Shown one piece after another: positions 7,370 to 15,222 of a stretch of 17,554 nucleotides of DNA; position 1 is the stretch's first letter; each line of letters opens with the position of its first letter. The stretch is taken from assembly GCA_900544385.1 (NCBI GenBank), contig UQVD01000043.1, positions 1-17,554 on the forward strand, given 5' to 3'. Origin of the DNA: an uncultured Collinsella sp. Its GTDB lineage: Bacteria > Actinomycetota > Coriobacteriia > Coriobacteriales > Coriobacteriaceae. Both the position numbers and the translations under genes were made by a program. The notes under the pieces were generated by a model. It saw only the letters and a program-made list of their open reading frames with translations. It had not been told where the DNA came from and did not search any database.

Positions 7370-8170
7370 GTGGTGCTGGTATTTGACGTTCAGCAGGCGA
7401 ACGGTAAGCCCGACGACAACCGTCGTCCCGGCACCGCGTGCCCTTTTTGCGATACAGAAGGGCTCACCGACATCATTCGCCGTGATGGCGATTGCATTTG
7501 GCTCGAGAATAAGTTCAAGACCCTGCGCGCCACCCGTCAAACCGTGCTGATCGAGTCGGCCGATCACGATGCCGACCTGGTGACCTACGAGCCGGATGAA
7601 CTCCACCATGTGATGCGGTTTGCCCTGGGTTGCTGGCAGCAGATGATCGATTCACAGCAGTATCGAAGCGTGCTCATGTACAAGAACAAGGGTCCGCTCT
7701 CGGGCGGTAGTCTCGTGCATCCGCACATGCAGATTGTGGGTTTGGAGCAGGAAGACGGCTACACTTCGCTGACTTCTGCCAATTTCGAAGGCATCAATGT
7801 CTGGCAACAGGGGAGGATCTCGGTCAATATCTCAACCGAACCGATCATGGGGTTCTTTGAGATCAACGTTTCAGCCCCGCAGGGAATCGCCGCCAGCGAT
7901 GACACGAGAGACCAAGCCGAGGCGGATCTCTTCGCCGATGCAATCCAGGTAGCTCTGCGCTATATCTTGCACGAGCACCATGGCGGTCGTGCAGAGTCGT
8001 ACAACCTGTTCTTCTATCACATGAGCGACCGAACCATTGCCAAGGCGCTTCCACGTTGGGTGGTTTCACCCTACTTTGTCGGGTATCGGCTGGCTCAGGT
8101 CAATGCTGAGACCACGCTCGATGTCGATGCGGAGCGACTCCGCGCACATCTGGAGGCGCTCACATCGTAA
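7370..8170 (+). CDS. GalT/HIT-like protein, DUF4931 type
   Basis: This 266-aa protein resembles galactose-1-phosphate uridylyltransferase relatives grouped as DUF4931. It has a CPFC zinc-type motif (Cys24, Cys27) and the segment NKGPLSGGSLVHPHMQ (residues 106-121). The HPHxQ core matches the GalT active site, where the second histidine (here His119) is the nucleophile that accepts a nucleotidyl group. This suggests nucleotidyl transfer or hydrolysis on an unknown substrate. It is shorter than true GalT (about 350 aa or more), and no gal genes are nearby, so I do not call it galT. The start is GTG 7370 with GGAGGT at 7357-7362 inside the end of cutC; GTG 7373 is an alternative. It is co-transcribed with cutC, which hints at linked function. 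The family call is from motif recall. Confidence 0.75.
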   Translation: MVLVFDVQQANGKPDDNRRPGTACPFCDTEGLTDIIRRDGDCIWLENKFKTLRATRQTVLIESADHDADLVTYEPDELHHVMRFALGCWQQMIDSQQYRSVLMYKNKGPLSGGSLVHPHMQIVGLEQEDGYTSLTSANFEGINVWQQGRISVNISTEPIMGFFEINVSAPQGIAASDDTRDQAEADLFADAIQVALRYILHEHHGGRAESYNLFFYHMSDRTIAKALPRWVVSPYFVGYRLAQVNAETTLDVDAERLRAHLEALTS

Positions 8171-8180
8171 AGTGAGCGCC
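8155..8180 (+). terminator. Hairpin over the stop codon at the convergent junction
   Basis: GGCGCTCAC (8155-8163) and GTGAGCGCC (8172-8180) make a perfect 9-bp stem with an 8-base loop that contains the stop codon of the DUF4931-type gene. A second small stem, CCGCA/TGCGG (8180-8192), follows. Neither has a U-tract, so if this ends transcription between the convergent genes it is not a canonical intrinsic terminator. Confidence 0.45.
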
Positions 8181-8197
8181 CGCACACTGCGGACGGT

Positions 8198-9195
8198 TTA
8201 GCGTGCCATGGCGTCGCGGCCGGCCTCGACGCGCTTGCGCTGGGCGGCGCGCTCCTCGCCGGTCAGACGCTCAAAGAAGTGCCCGATAAGCGAGGCGAGC
8301 ACCTGCTGAAACAACGTTCCACACATGACGGGAAACACGACTTCGCCCGGAAAGTATTGCGTGGCGATGACGGCGCCCGAAGAGATATTGCGCATGCCGC
8401 AGGTAAAGCACATGGTGGTCGTTTCGCTATATGGCAGATGCAGCGCGCGGGCGACCAGAATGCCCACGACAAAACCGCTGATGGCGAACACCAGAATAAA
8501 GAGGGCGACTTCCAGGCGCACCGCGTTCATGTGTAGCACGTACTCGCTCATGGCGGTGGAGTTGGACGCGATGACGCCCATCATCATAAATTTGCAGGCG
8601 GGCGAGAGCGCGGGGGAGAGTTTCTCGTGTCCCCAGCCGTGCGTGAGCTCGTTGATCACGATGCCGAGCACGGCGGGGATGGCAATCATAAAGGCCATGT
8701 TCTGCATCATGCTCGGAACATCGATTGCGACGGTGGCGCCCAACAGGAGCTGAGCGTGAGCGGAATCGTCACGGGCGATATAACCGAGGACGTCAGGATG
8801 ATGGTGAGCGCGAGCGGGCCGTTGCCGCCGAACATGCTGATCCACATAAAGGCAGTGACTGCCACGGGTACGCTGTACTCGAGCACGATGCCGCAGACAA
8901 GGTTGGGGTTGGAGCCAAAGAACAGTGAGCCCATGGCATACGCCGCGATGGGGATGATCACAGCCGAGACAAATAACGCCAAAATCAGATGCAGGGGACG
9001 GTGGAACACCTCAGCCACCTGGTGGAAGGTGTTGCTGAGCGCGCCTTGGAACGTCATAAAGGCAAACAGGGTGGGAACGATGGGCTTGAGAACGCCGATC
9101 TGCTGAGGAAAGAGCACGCCGAGCGCCACGCAAATCGGAACGATGACCTGCATATGTCCTGCGAGAAATTTGCCCAGTCCAACCCATTGCTTCAT
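8198..9195 (-). pseudogene. Bile acid:sodium symporter (BASS) family transporter, frameshifted
   Basis: Two overlapping minus-strand frames together encode one multi-pass membrane protein of the BASS/SBF family. The first (start 9195) reads MKQWVGLGKFLAGH and is family-like through ISPVTIPLTLS. The second continues with LLLGATVAIDVPS and ends at 8198. The shift lies at 8747-8751: on the coding strand AGC TCC TG would become AGC CTC CTG with one extra C, restoring a 332-aa protein of normal family length. No slippery heptamer is present, so a real one-base deletion or an assembly error fits better than programmed frameshifting. Unrepaired, translation stops at 8707 after 162 residues, about half a transporter. 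Conserved-looking segments include FMTFQGAL, EYSVPVAVTAF and CFTCGMRN. The ribosome binding site is poor: AGGGAG lies about 12 bases before the ATG. Confidence 0.85.
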
Positions 9196-9418
9196 ATGCT
9201 CTTGTGACTCCCTTTGCTCGTGAATCCGTTTTGAATGGATATGCTAGACGCTCGCATGCGTCCGTGTGGCTGAAACGCTCGATTATTTCGAGGGTATTAC
9301 CGCCCTCGTTTATCGAAACCACGGCGTGCTGGATGTTGTGCGTCCGCGCTGCACGGTATAATAAATCCGTTCAACAGATCTGCCTGCCGAAGCGGGCATG
9401 CACAGAGGACTCATCGCT
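9196..9418. promoter_or_regulatory. Divergent promoter region between the BASS gene and recJ
   Basis: This intergenic region separates the minus-strand transporter from the plus-strand recJ locus. It holds small inverted repeats: GACGC/GCGTC around 9248-9263, CTCGA/TCGAG around 9278-9292, and CGAGGG (9289-9294) / CCCTCG (9303-9308). The last two overlap and cannot form together. The plus-strand promoter is listed separately. I see no clear promoter for the minus-strand gene. Confidence 0.4.
9336..9362 (+). promoter_or_regulatory. Candidate sigma-70-type promoter for recJ-rel
   Basis: A perfect -10 box, TATAAT, lies at 9357-9362. The best -35 is weak: TTGTGC at 9336-9341, with a short 15-base spacer. 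Transcription would start near 9369, about 50 bases before the small leader ORF and 100 bases before recJ. The -10 is convincing; the -35 is not. Confidence 0.55.
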
Positions 9419-9484
9419 ATGAACCGTGAGAGGTATCGCGGCGACCTGCCCCTATCGGGGGTGGGCGCCTATGTCATCGCTTAA
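9419..9484 (+). CDS. Possible 21-residue leader ORF overlapping the recJ start
   Basis: ATG 9419 opens a 21-codon frame (MNRERYRGDLPLSG..., stop TAA at 9482-9484) that overlaps the first 14 bases of recJ in another frame. AGAGGA at 9404-9409, 9 bases upstream, is a reasonable ribosome binding site, and the TATAAT promoter is about 57 bases before the ATG. Translation of this ORF would carry ribosomes onto the recJ start and could couple the two. I do not recognise the peptide; it may be a chance ORF. Confidence 0.3.
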   Translation: MNRERYRGDLPLSGVGAYVIA

Positions 9485-12400
9485 GACGACGCATCGCTGG
9501 GCGGTCGCTCAGCAAAACCCCGAGCTCGAAAAGGAGCTTTCGGCTGGCCTGGGCATACCCGGGCTGGTGGCGCGCATTATGGTTGCGCACGGCATTACAT
9601 CCATCGAGGAAGGCCAGCTGTTTTTGACGCCTTCGCTCGATCGCGACTGGGCGGACCCACTCGTTATTCCGGGCATGGTGGTCGTCGCCGACCGCGTTGA
9701 GCGTGCTATTCGCAGCCACGAGCGTATCGCCGTCTTTGGCGATTTTGACGTCGACGGCATTACGTCGACTTGTCTGTTGACCGAGGCGCTACGTTCGTTT
9801 GGCGCCAACGTCACGCCGTTTATTCCACACCGCTTTGACGAGGGCTACGGCCTGTCGCGTGCGGCGCTCGACCGCGTCAACGAGCTCGCTCAACCCAACC
9901 TGATTGTGACCGTCGATAACGGTATTGCTGCCAAGGAAGAGGTCTCCTATCTGGAGAGTCTGGGGATCGATTTGGTGGTCACGGACCATCACGAGCCGTC
10001 CGACCAGGTGCCGCAGGGCGTGCCCCTGACCGATCCCAAGCTCGAGGACGAGGGCCCCTCGCGCGAGCTTGCCGGTGCCGGTGTGGCGCTTAAGCTGGTG
10101 CAGGTCCTGGGCGAGCGTTTGGGCAAGCCGTCGTATTGGCGTTCGCTGATAGAGGTCGCGGCGCTGGGCACCGTGTCCGACATGATGCCGCTCACGCCCG
10201 AGAATCGCGCACTGGTCGCCGAGGGCATCCAGCAGATGCGCGTGACGGCCCGCCCCGGTTATATCGCGCTTGCCGCACTTGCCAAGGCCGACCTTTCTAC
10301 CATTACGGCCGACGGCCTGTCGTTTTCGCTCATCCCTCGTCTGAATGCTGCCGGCCGCATGGCTGATCCCAAGCTGGCGCTCGACCTGCTGCTTGCCCGC
10401 GACCCCATCGAAGCGAGCGCGCTTGCCGCCGAACTCGAGGAAATCAATCGCCAGCGCCGTGAGATCGAGGCGGAGCTCACGCGCGATGCCATGGCAAAGG
10501 TCGAGGAGACCTATGACGGCGGACGCGCGATCGTCGTGGGCGGCGAAGGCTGGCACGAGGGCGTCAAGGGCATCGTGGCAAGCCGTCTGACCAACCGCTA
10601 CCACGTGCCGGCGCTGCTGTTCTCGATCGAGGACGGTATCGCGCGCGGCTCTGGTCGCTCGGTGGGCAAAGTTAACCTGTTTGACGCCGTCGAGCGCTGT
10701 TCCGACCTGATGATTCGTCGCGGCGGACATGCTGGTGCGGTGGGTGTGACCATCGAGGCATCCAAGCTCGACGAGTTTCGCCGTCGTCTTTCCGCCGTGT
10801 TGTCCGAGCTCCCCGCCGAGGACTTTGAGGACACCGACGAAGTTGCCGCCACGGTCGACCTTTCCGAATTGAATATCGAGACCATCGAGCAGATTTCCCG
10901 CCTTGAGCCGTTTGGCCAGGGTAATAAGGTGCCGCTGCTGGCTGCCGAGGGCGTGACGATGTGCGATCGCGCCGTGGTGGGCAAAACCGGTGAGCACATG
11001 CGCTTTGTGGCGACGGATGGCGCCGCGAGTGTGCCGGCCATTATGTTCCGTGTGTCGCAAATCGATAAGCTCATCAACTGCGATAGCGCTGTCGACTTGG
11101 TATTCGAGGCCGTTGCCGAGCATTGGCAGGGTCGTGTGAAGCCCAAGCTCATGGTCAAGGATGTTCTGGTCCGCGATACCACGCTGCCCAGCGTCGACGA
11201 TCCGGCATGCGAGCTTCGTCGTGGCGTGCAGCCGGCGGATTCCGGCCTGCGCCTGGAGTCGCGCAAGCGCGAGACGCTCGCCCAGCTTTCCTATACCGAG
11301 CTCACGCGCTCGCTTATCCATAGCTTTATCGGATCGAACCAGCCGCACCGCGCGCAGGTTGAGGCGCTCGACGCCTTGGCCGATCACCAGAGTGTCTTGG
11401 CGGTTATGGGGACGGGCCGCGGCAAGTCGCTCATCTTCCATGTGCATGCCGCGCGTGAGGCGGTGCTTCGCGGACGTGCGAGCATCTTTGTCTATCCGCT
11501 GCGTGCGCTTGTTGCCGACCAGGCCTATCACCTCTCGTCGACGATGGCATCGCTTGGCATTGGCGTTGGCGTGCTGACCGGCGAGACCGTGGAGGCCGCA
11601 CGCGATGACGTGTTCGCCGGCCTAGCTTCGGGTCGCACCGGTATCGTGCTCACGACGCCCGAGTTCCTATCTATCCACCGTGACCGCTTCGCGCGTTCGG
11701 GCCGCATCGGCTTTGTCGTTATCGATGAGGCGCATCATGCCGGTCTTGCCAAGGGCGGCGACCGCAGCGCCTATCTCGACATGCCCGATATCCTCAAAGC
11801 CCTGGGCGACCCGGTCGTTATGGCTGCGACGGCCACCGCGACGGCTCCGGTCGTGGCCGAGCTTGCCCGCATGCTGCCGATCACTCGCACGGTGGTCGAC
11901 GAGACGGTGCGCGAGAACCTGCAGCTCGAGGACGACCGCGATCTTGCAAGTCGCGAGAACCGTTTGGTGTCGATCGTGGCGACGGGGGAAAAGACCGTCA
12001 TCTACGTCAATTCGCGCGACCAGTCCGTGGCGCTCGCCAAGACGTTGCGCAAGCGTGTGCCCGATTGCGCAACCCATATCGCGTTCTATAACGCGGGGCT
12101 TGCGCGTTCCGATCGCCGTCGCGTGGAGGAAGCATTCCGAGACGGCAGCCTCAGCTGCATCGTCTCGACATCTGCCTTTGGCGAGGGCGTCAACCTGCCC
12201 GATATCCGCCATGTCGTGCTCTATCACATGCCGTTTGGCGGCATTGAGTTTAACCAGATGAGCGGCCGTGCCGGTCGCGATGGCCAGCCCGCCGTGATCC
12301 ACCTGCTCTATTCGTCGCGCGACGCCCGCATTAACGAGCGCCTACTCGACTGCTATGCGCCCGAGCGCGACGAGCTCGTCACGCTCTATCGCGCGCTGCA

Positions 12401-12758
12401 GACCATGTGGCGCTCCAACCGCGGCAAAACCGGGGACGATTCCTTTAGCGCGAGCGATATCGACATCGCGCAGATGTGCCTTGCCATCGATGCTCGCACG
12501 CCGGTCGACGAGCGTTCGGTGGAAAGCGGCCTGGGAATCTTCGAAGAGCTTGGTTTTTGTCGAGTTTCGGGGTTTGACGACACCCGTCGCATCGCGATGG
12601 CCGAAAACCCCGGCCGCGTGCAATTGAGTAGGTCAATTCGCTATTTGGAGGGCTTGCGCTCGCGCATGGAGTTTTCGGCTTTCCGGAGCTGGGCGCTCGA
12701 TTCGTGCGCTTCTGATATGCTAGCCAAAGTTAACCGCCCGATCGTACCGCGGGCCTAG
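9471..12758 (+). CDS. recJ: RecJ single-strand exonuclease fused to a RecQ-like DEAH helicase
   Basis: This 1095-aa protein joins two repair enzymes. The N-terminal ~570 residues are RecJ, a 5'-3' single-strand DNA exonuclease: DHH motifs DFDVDG (91-96), TVDNG (147-151), TDHHEP (171-176) and GTVSDMMPL (233-241), DHHA1 motif GGHAG (418-422), then an OB-fold region (about 460-570). The C-terminal part from about 610 is a superfamily 2 helicase: Walker A-like MGTGRGKS (646-653), VIDEAHH (750-756), ATATAT (786-791), STSAFGEGVNLP (899-910) and the RecQ-like QMSGRAGRDG (929-938). I see no RecQ zinc cluster or HRDC domain. RecJ and RecQ act together in the RecF pathway, so the fusion may couple unwinding to resection. 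The start is ATG 9471 with GGGGGTGG at 9457-9464; GTG 9426 would add 15 atypical residues. rel starts 15 bases after the stop. Confidence 0.9.
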   Translation: MSSLKTTHRWAVAQQNPELEKELSAGLGIPGLVARIMVAHGITSIEEGQLFLTPSLDRDWADPLVIPGMVVVADRVERAIRSHERIAVFGDFDVDGITSTCLLTEALRSFGANVTPFIPHRFDEGYGLSRAALDRVNELAQPNLIVTVDNGIAAKEEVSYLESLGIDLVVTDHHEPSDQVPQGVPLTDPKLEDEGPSRELAGAGVALKLVQVLGERLGKPSYWRSLIEVAALGTVSDMMPLTPENRALVAEGIQQMRVTARPGYIALAALAKADLSTITADGLSFSLIPRLNAAGRMADPKLALDLLLARDPIEASALAAELEEINRQRREIEAELTRDAMAKVEETYDGGRAIVVGGEGWHEGVKGIVASRLTNRYHVPALLFSIEDGIARGSGRSVGKVNLFDAVERCSDLMIRRGGHAGAVGVTIEASKLDEFRRRLSAVLSELPAEDFEDTDEVAATVDLSELNIETIEQISRLEPFGQGNKVPLLAAEGVTMCDRAVVGKTGEHMRFVATDGAASVPAIMFRVSQIDKLINCDSAVDLVFEAVAEHWQGRVKPKLMVKDVLVRDTTLPSVDDPACELRRGVQPADSGLRLESRKRETLAQLSYTELTRSLIHSFIGSNQPHRAQVEALDALADHQSVLAVMGTGRGKSLIFHVHAAREAVLRGRASIFVYPLRALVADQAYHLSSTMASLGIGVGVLTGETVEAARDDVFAGLASGRTGIVLTTPEFLSIHRDRFARSGRIGFVVIDEAHHAGLAKGGDRSAYLDMPDILKALGDPVVMAATATATAPVVAELARMLPITRTVVDETVRENLQLEDDRDLASRENRLVSIVATGEKTVIYVNSRDQSVALAKTLRKRVPDCATHIAFYNAGLARSDRRRVEEAFRDGSLSCIVSTSAFGEGVNLPDIRHVVLYHMPFGGIEFNQMSGRAGRDGQPAVIHLLYSSRDARINERLLDCYAPERDELVTLYRALQTMWRSNRGKTGDDSFSASDIDIAQMCLAIDARTPVDERSVESGLGIFEELGFCRVSGFDDTRRIAMAENPGRVQLSRSIRYLEGLRSRMEFSAFRSWALDSCASDMLAKVNRPIVPRA

Positions 12759-12773
12759 GGGAAGGGGACCTCG

Positions 12774-15134
12774 ATGGATGCCGCAGCCCGTACCGCCCAT
12801 GATTCCACCCTCCAGCCGTTTTCGGAGATGGAGCACTATAAGCATGCCGATGAGCTGCCGCCCGAGATTATGGCGGACAGCTACGACAAGCTGGAGCGCC
12901 TGTGCCTCAAATATATGAATGAGGACGACTTTTCTAAGGTGGAGCAAGCCTACTGCTTTGCCGCCGAGAAGCACTGCAACCAAAAGCGCCGCTCGGGCGA
13001 GATGTACATTAACCATCCCGTCGAGGTGGCCATCATTCTGGCCGATCTCAAGATGGACTGCGATGTGGTGTGCGCCGCGCTGCTGCACGATACCGTCGAG
13101 GATACTGAGACCTCGCTCGCCGATGTTTCCGGCCTGTTTGGCGATACGGTGGCCGAGCTCGTCGATGGCGTGACCAAGCTCACCAACATCGAAGTCGACA
13201 GCATGGACGAGAAGCAGGCGCTCACGCTGCGCAAGATGTTCCTTGCCATGTCCAAGGACATTCGCGTCATCATCGTTAAACTTGCCGACCGTCTGCACAA
13301 CATGCGAACGCTGGCAGCCCTGCGCGAGGATCGTCGCCTATTTAAGGCTCGCGAGACCATGGACGTGTACGCGCCCTTGGCCGACCGCCTGGGCATGAGC
13401 TCTATTAAGTGGGAGCTCGAGGACCTGTCCTTCTTCTACCTGGAGCCCGATGCCTACCAGCGCATCGCGCGCATGGTAGCCGAATCGCGCGAGGTTCGCG
13501 AGCGTTATCTGGCCGAGACCATCAAGACGCTCACCGACGAGCTCAACCGCATTGGCCTGGAAGGCTTCCAGATCAACGGCCGTTCCAAGCACTATTGGTC
13601 CATCTACCAAAAGATGAAGCGCAAGGGCAAGGAGTTCTCTGAGATCTACGACCTGGTGGCGCTGCGCGTTATTACCCATTCGGTGCGCGATTGCTACTCC
13701 ACGCTCGGTGCGGTGCATACGCTGTGGCACCCCATGCCTGGTCGCTTTAAAGACTATATCGCCATGCCCAAGGTCAATAACTACCAGTCGCTCCACACGA
13801 CGGTCATCGGCCCTACGGCTCGTCCGCTCGAGATTCAGATTCGAACCTACGAGATGCATGAGCAGGCCGAGTACGGCATTGCCGCCCACTGGCTATATAA
13901 GAAGTCGGGCGGATCGTCTGCTTCCAAGACCAATGACGCTCAACGTTTGGACGACCAGATTAACTGGCTTAAGCACTCACTCGATTGGGCTGCGTCTGAT
14001 GAGATTACCGACGCCAAGGAATACCTGCATTCGCTGAAGGTCGACCTCTTCGATCAGGAGATCTTCGTCTTCACGCCCAAAGGCGAGGTCATGGCGCTTC
14101 GTGCCGGCTCCACGCCGCTCGACTTTGCCTATGCCGTTCACACCGAGGTGGGAAACCATTGCGTCGGCGCCAAAATCAACGGTGCGGTGGCTCCGCTCAC
14201 GCACGAGATCAAGACGGGCGACCGCGTTGAAATCCTGACTAACAAGAGTTCCAAGCCGTCGCGTGATTGGCTCAAGATCGTCAAGACGCCTTCCGCCAAG
14301 TCAAAGATCCGTCGCTACTTTGCCGCCGCGACTAAGGACGACGACGCTGCCGCCGGCCGCGATATGCTGGCCAAGGACCTGCGCAAGCGCGGGTATGGCA
14401 TCTCCACGCCGCGCTCCACGCGTGCGCTCAATGCCGTGGCGGAGCAGTTTAACTTCAAGCAGCTCGAGGACCTGTTTGCCGCCGTCGGTGCCGGCAAGGT
14501 TGCCCCGCGCGCTGTGGGCAATAAGGTCGAGCAAATCTTGGACCCCAAGCCCGAGGAACAGCTCACCAAGGCCGAGGCTATCGCCGAGGTCGTGAAACAG
14601 CCGGCCCGCGGCTCCAACCGCAAGCCGCAAAAGCGTGGCAAGAGCGCAAGTAACGGCATTATCGTTAAGGGCGAGAGCAACAGTGGCCTGCTGGTCCGTC
14701 TGGCTCATTGCTGCAACCCCGTGACGGGCGACGATATCGTCGGCTTCATCACGCGTGGGCGAGGTGTCTCAGTGCATCGCGCCAACTGCCCCAACGTCAA
14801 GGGTCTTATGGAACATCCCGAGCGCATGATCGATGTGGAGTGGGATGGTGCTGCCGACACTCTCTTCCAGGTCGAGATCGTGGTCGAGTGCCTGGACCGC
14901 ATGGGCCTGCTCAAGGACGTCACCATTGCCATTGGCGATGCAGGCGGCAATATCCTTTCCGCCGCCACCTCGACCAACCGCGAGGGTATTGCGACCCTGC
15001 GCTTTATGGTCGAGATTTCGGATGCGAGCGGCCTGGATCCGCTGCTGGCTTCCATCAGCAGTGTCGATTCGGTCTACGACGCTCGCCGTCTTATGCCCGG
15101 CGAGGGCGGAGCGCAACTCAAGCGCCGTGTGTAG
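12774..15134 (+). CDS. rel: Bifunctional (p)ppGpp synthetase/hydrolase Rel
   Basis: This is a long-form RelA/SpoT homolog, 786 aa, that makes and degrades the stringent-response alarmone (p)ppGpp. The N-terminal hydrolase keeps its HD residues: INHP with His81 and LLHDTVED with His105-Asp106. The synthetase domain has GRSKHYWSIYQKMKRK (269-284), RFKD (324-327) and LEIQIRT (352-358). RFKD is the RXKD motif of bifunctional Rel enzymes, whereas RelA-only proteins have EXDD. The regulatory half holds a TGS domain (about 425-488), a conserved cysteine motif LAHCCNPV with HRANCPN (643-674), and an ACT domain (about 698-775). The start at 12774 follows GAAGGGGA (12761-12768). It lies 15 bases after recJ, probably in one transcript, and a hairpin terminator follows. 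Confidence 0.95.
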   Translation: MDAAARTAHDSTLQPFSEMEHYKHADELPPEIMADSYDKLERLCLKYMNEDDFSKVEQAYCFAAEKHCNQKRRSGEMYINHPVEVAIILADLKMDCDVVCAALLHDTVEDTETSLADVSGLFGDTVAELVDGVTKLTNIEVDSMDEKQALTLRKMFLAMSKDIRVIIVKLADRLHNMRTLAALREDRRLFKARETMDVYAPLADRLGMSSIKWELEDLSFFYLEPDAYQRIARMVAESREVRERYLAETIKTLTDELNRIGLEGFQINGRSKHYWSIYQKMKRKGKEFSEIYDLVALRVITHSVRDCYSTLGAVHTLWHPMPGRFKDYIAMPKVNNYQSLHTTVIGPTARPLEIQIRTYEMHEQAEYGIAAHWLYKKSGGSSASKTNDAQRLDDQINWLKHSLDWAASDEITDAKEYLHSLKVDLFDQEIFVFTPKGEVMALRAGSTPLDFAYAVHTEVGNHCVGAKINGAVAPLTHEIKTGDRVEILTNKSSKPSRDWLKIVKTPSAKSKIRRYFAAATKDDDAAAGRDMLAKDLRKRGYGISTPRSTRALNAVAEQFNFKQLEDLFAAVGAGKVAPRAVGNKVEQILDPKPEEQLTKAEAIAEVVKQPARGSNRKPQKRGKSASNGIIVKGESNSGLLVRLAHCCNPVTGDDIVGFITRGRGVSVHRANCPNVKGLMEHPERMIDVEWDGAADTLFQVEIVVECLDRMGLLKDVTIAIGDAGGNILSAATSTNREGIATLRFMVEISDASGLDPLLASISSVDSVYDARRLMPGEGGAQLKRRV

Positions 15135-15169
15135 GTGCGAGAGCCTCTCAGCATCATAGATATTGGTTA

Positions 15170-15205
15170 CGTTCGAGGCATCGTTTGGTGCCTCGAGCGT
15201 ATTTT
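15170..15205 (+). terminator. Rho-independent terminator or attenuator after rel
   Basis: Arms 15170-15180 and 15189-15199 form an 11-bp stem with one G-U pair and an 8-base loop (TCGTTTGG), followed by TATTTT (15200-15205). It lies between rel and the MBL-fold gene, and the ribosome binding site of the latter starts 3 bases beyond the T-run. It may end most rel transcripts while letting some read-through reach the hydrolase gene. Confidence 0.75.
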
Positions 15206-15207
15206 AG

Positions 15208-15215
15208 AAGGAGGG
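15208..15215 (+). promoter_or_regulatory. Ribosome binding site that fixes the MBL-fold gene start
   Basis: AAGGAGGG lies 1 base before ATG 15217 but 7 bases before ATG 15223. The second spacing is normal, so the start is placed at 15223. Confidence 0.8.
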
Positions 15216-15222
15216 TATGCGC

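Noticed and set aside
7370..8170. Calling the GalT-like gene galT
   Set aside because: It is too short, has no gal neighbours and shares mainly the active-site motif, so a DUF4931-type label is safer.
8741..8752. Programmed -1 frameshifting in the BASS gene
   Set aside because: No X XXY YYZ slippery heptamer is present at the junction, and this family is not known to need frameshifting.
9789..11531. 580-codon minus-strand open frame antisense to recJ
   Set aside because: It lies opposite intact RecJ motifs, has no plausible start region and no family features.
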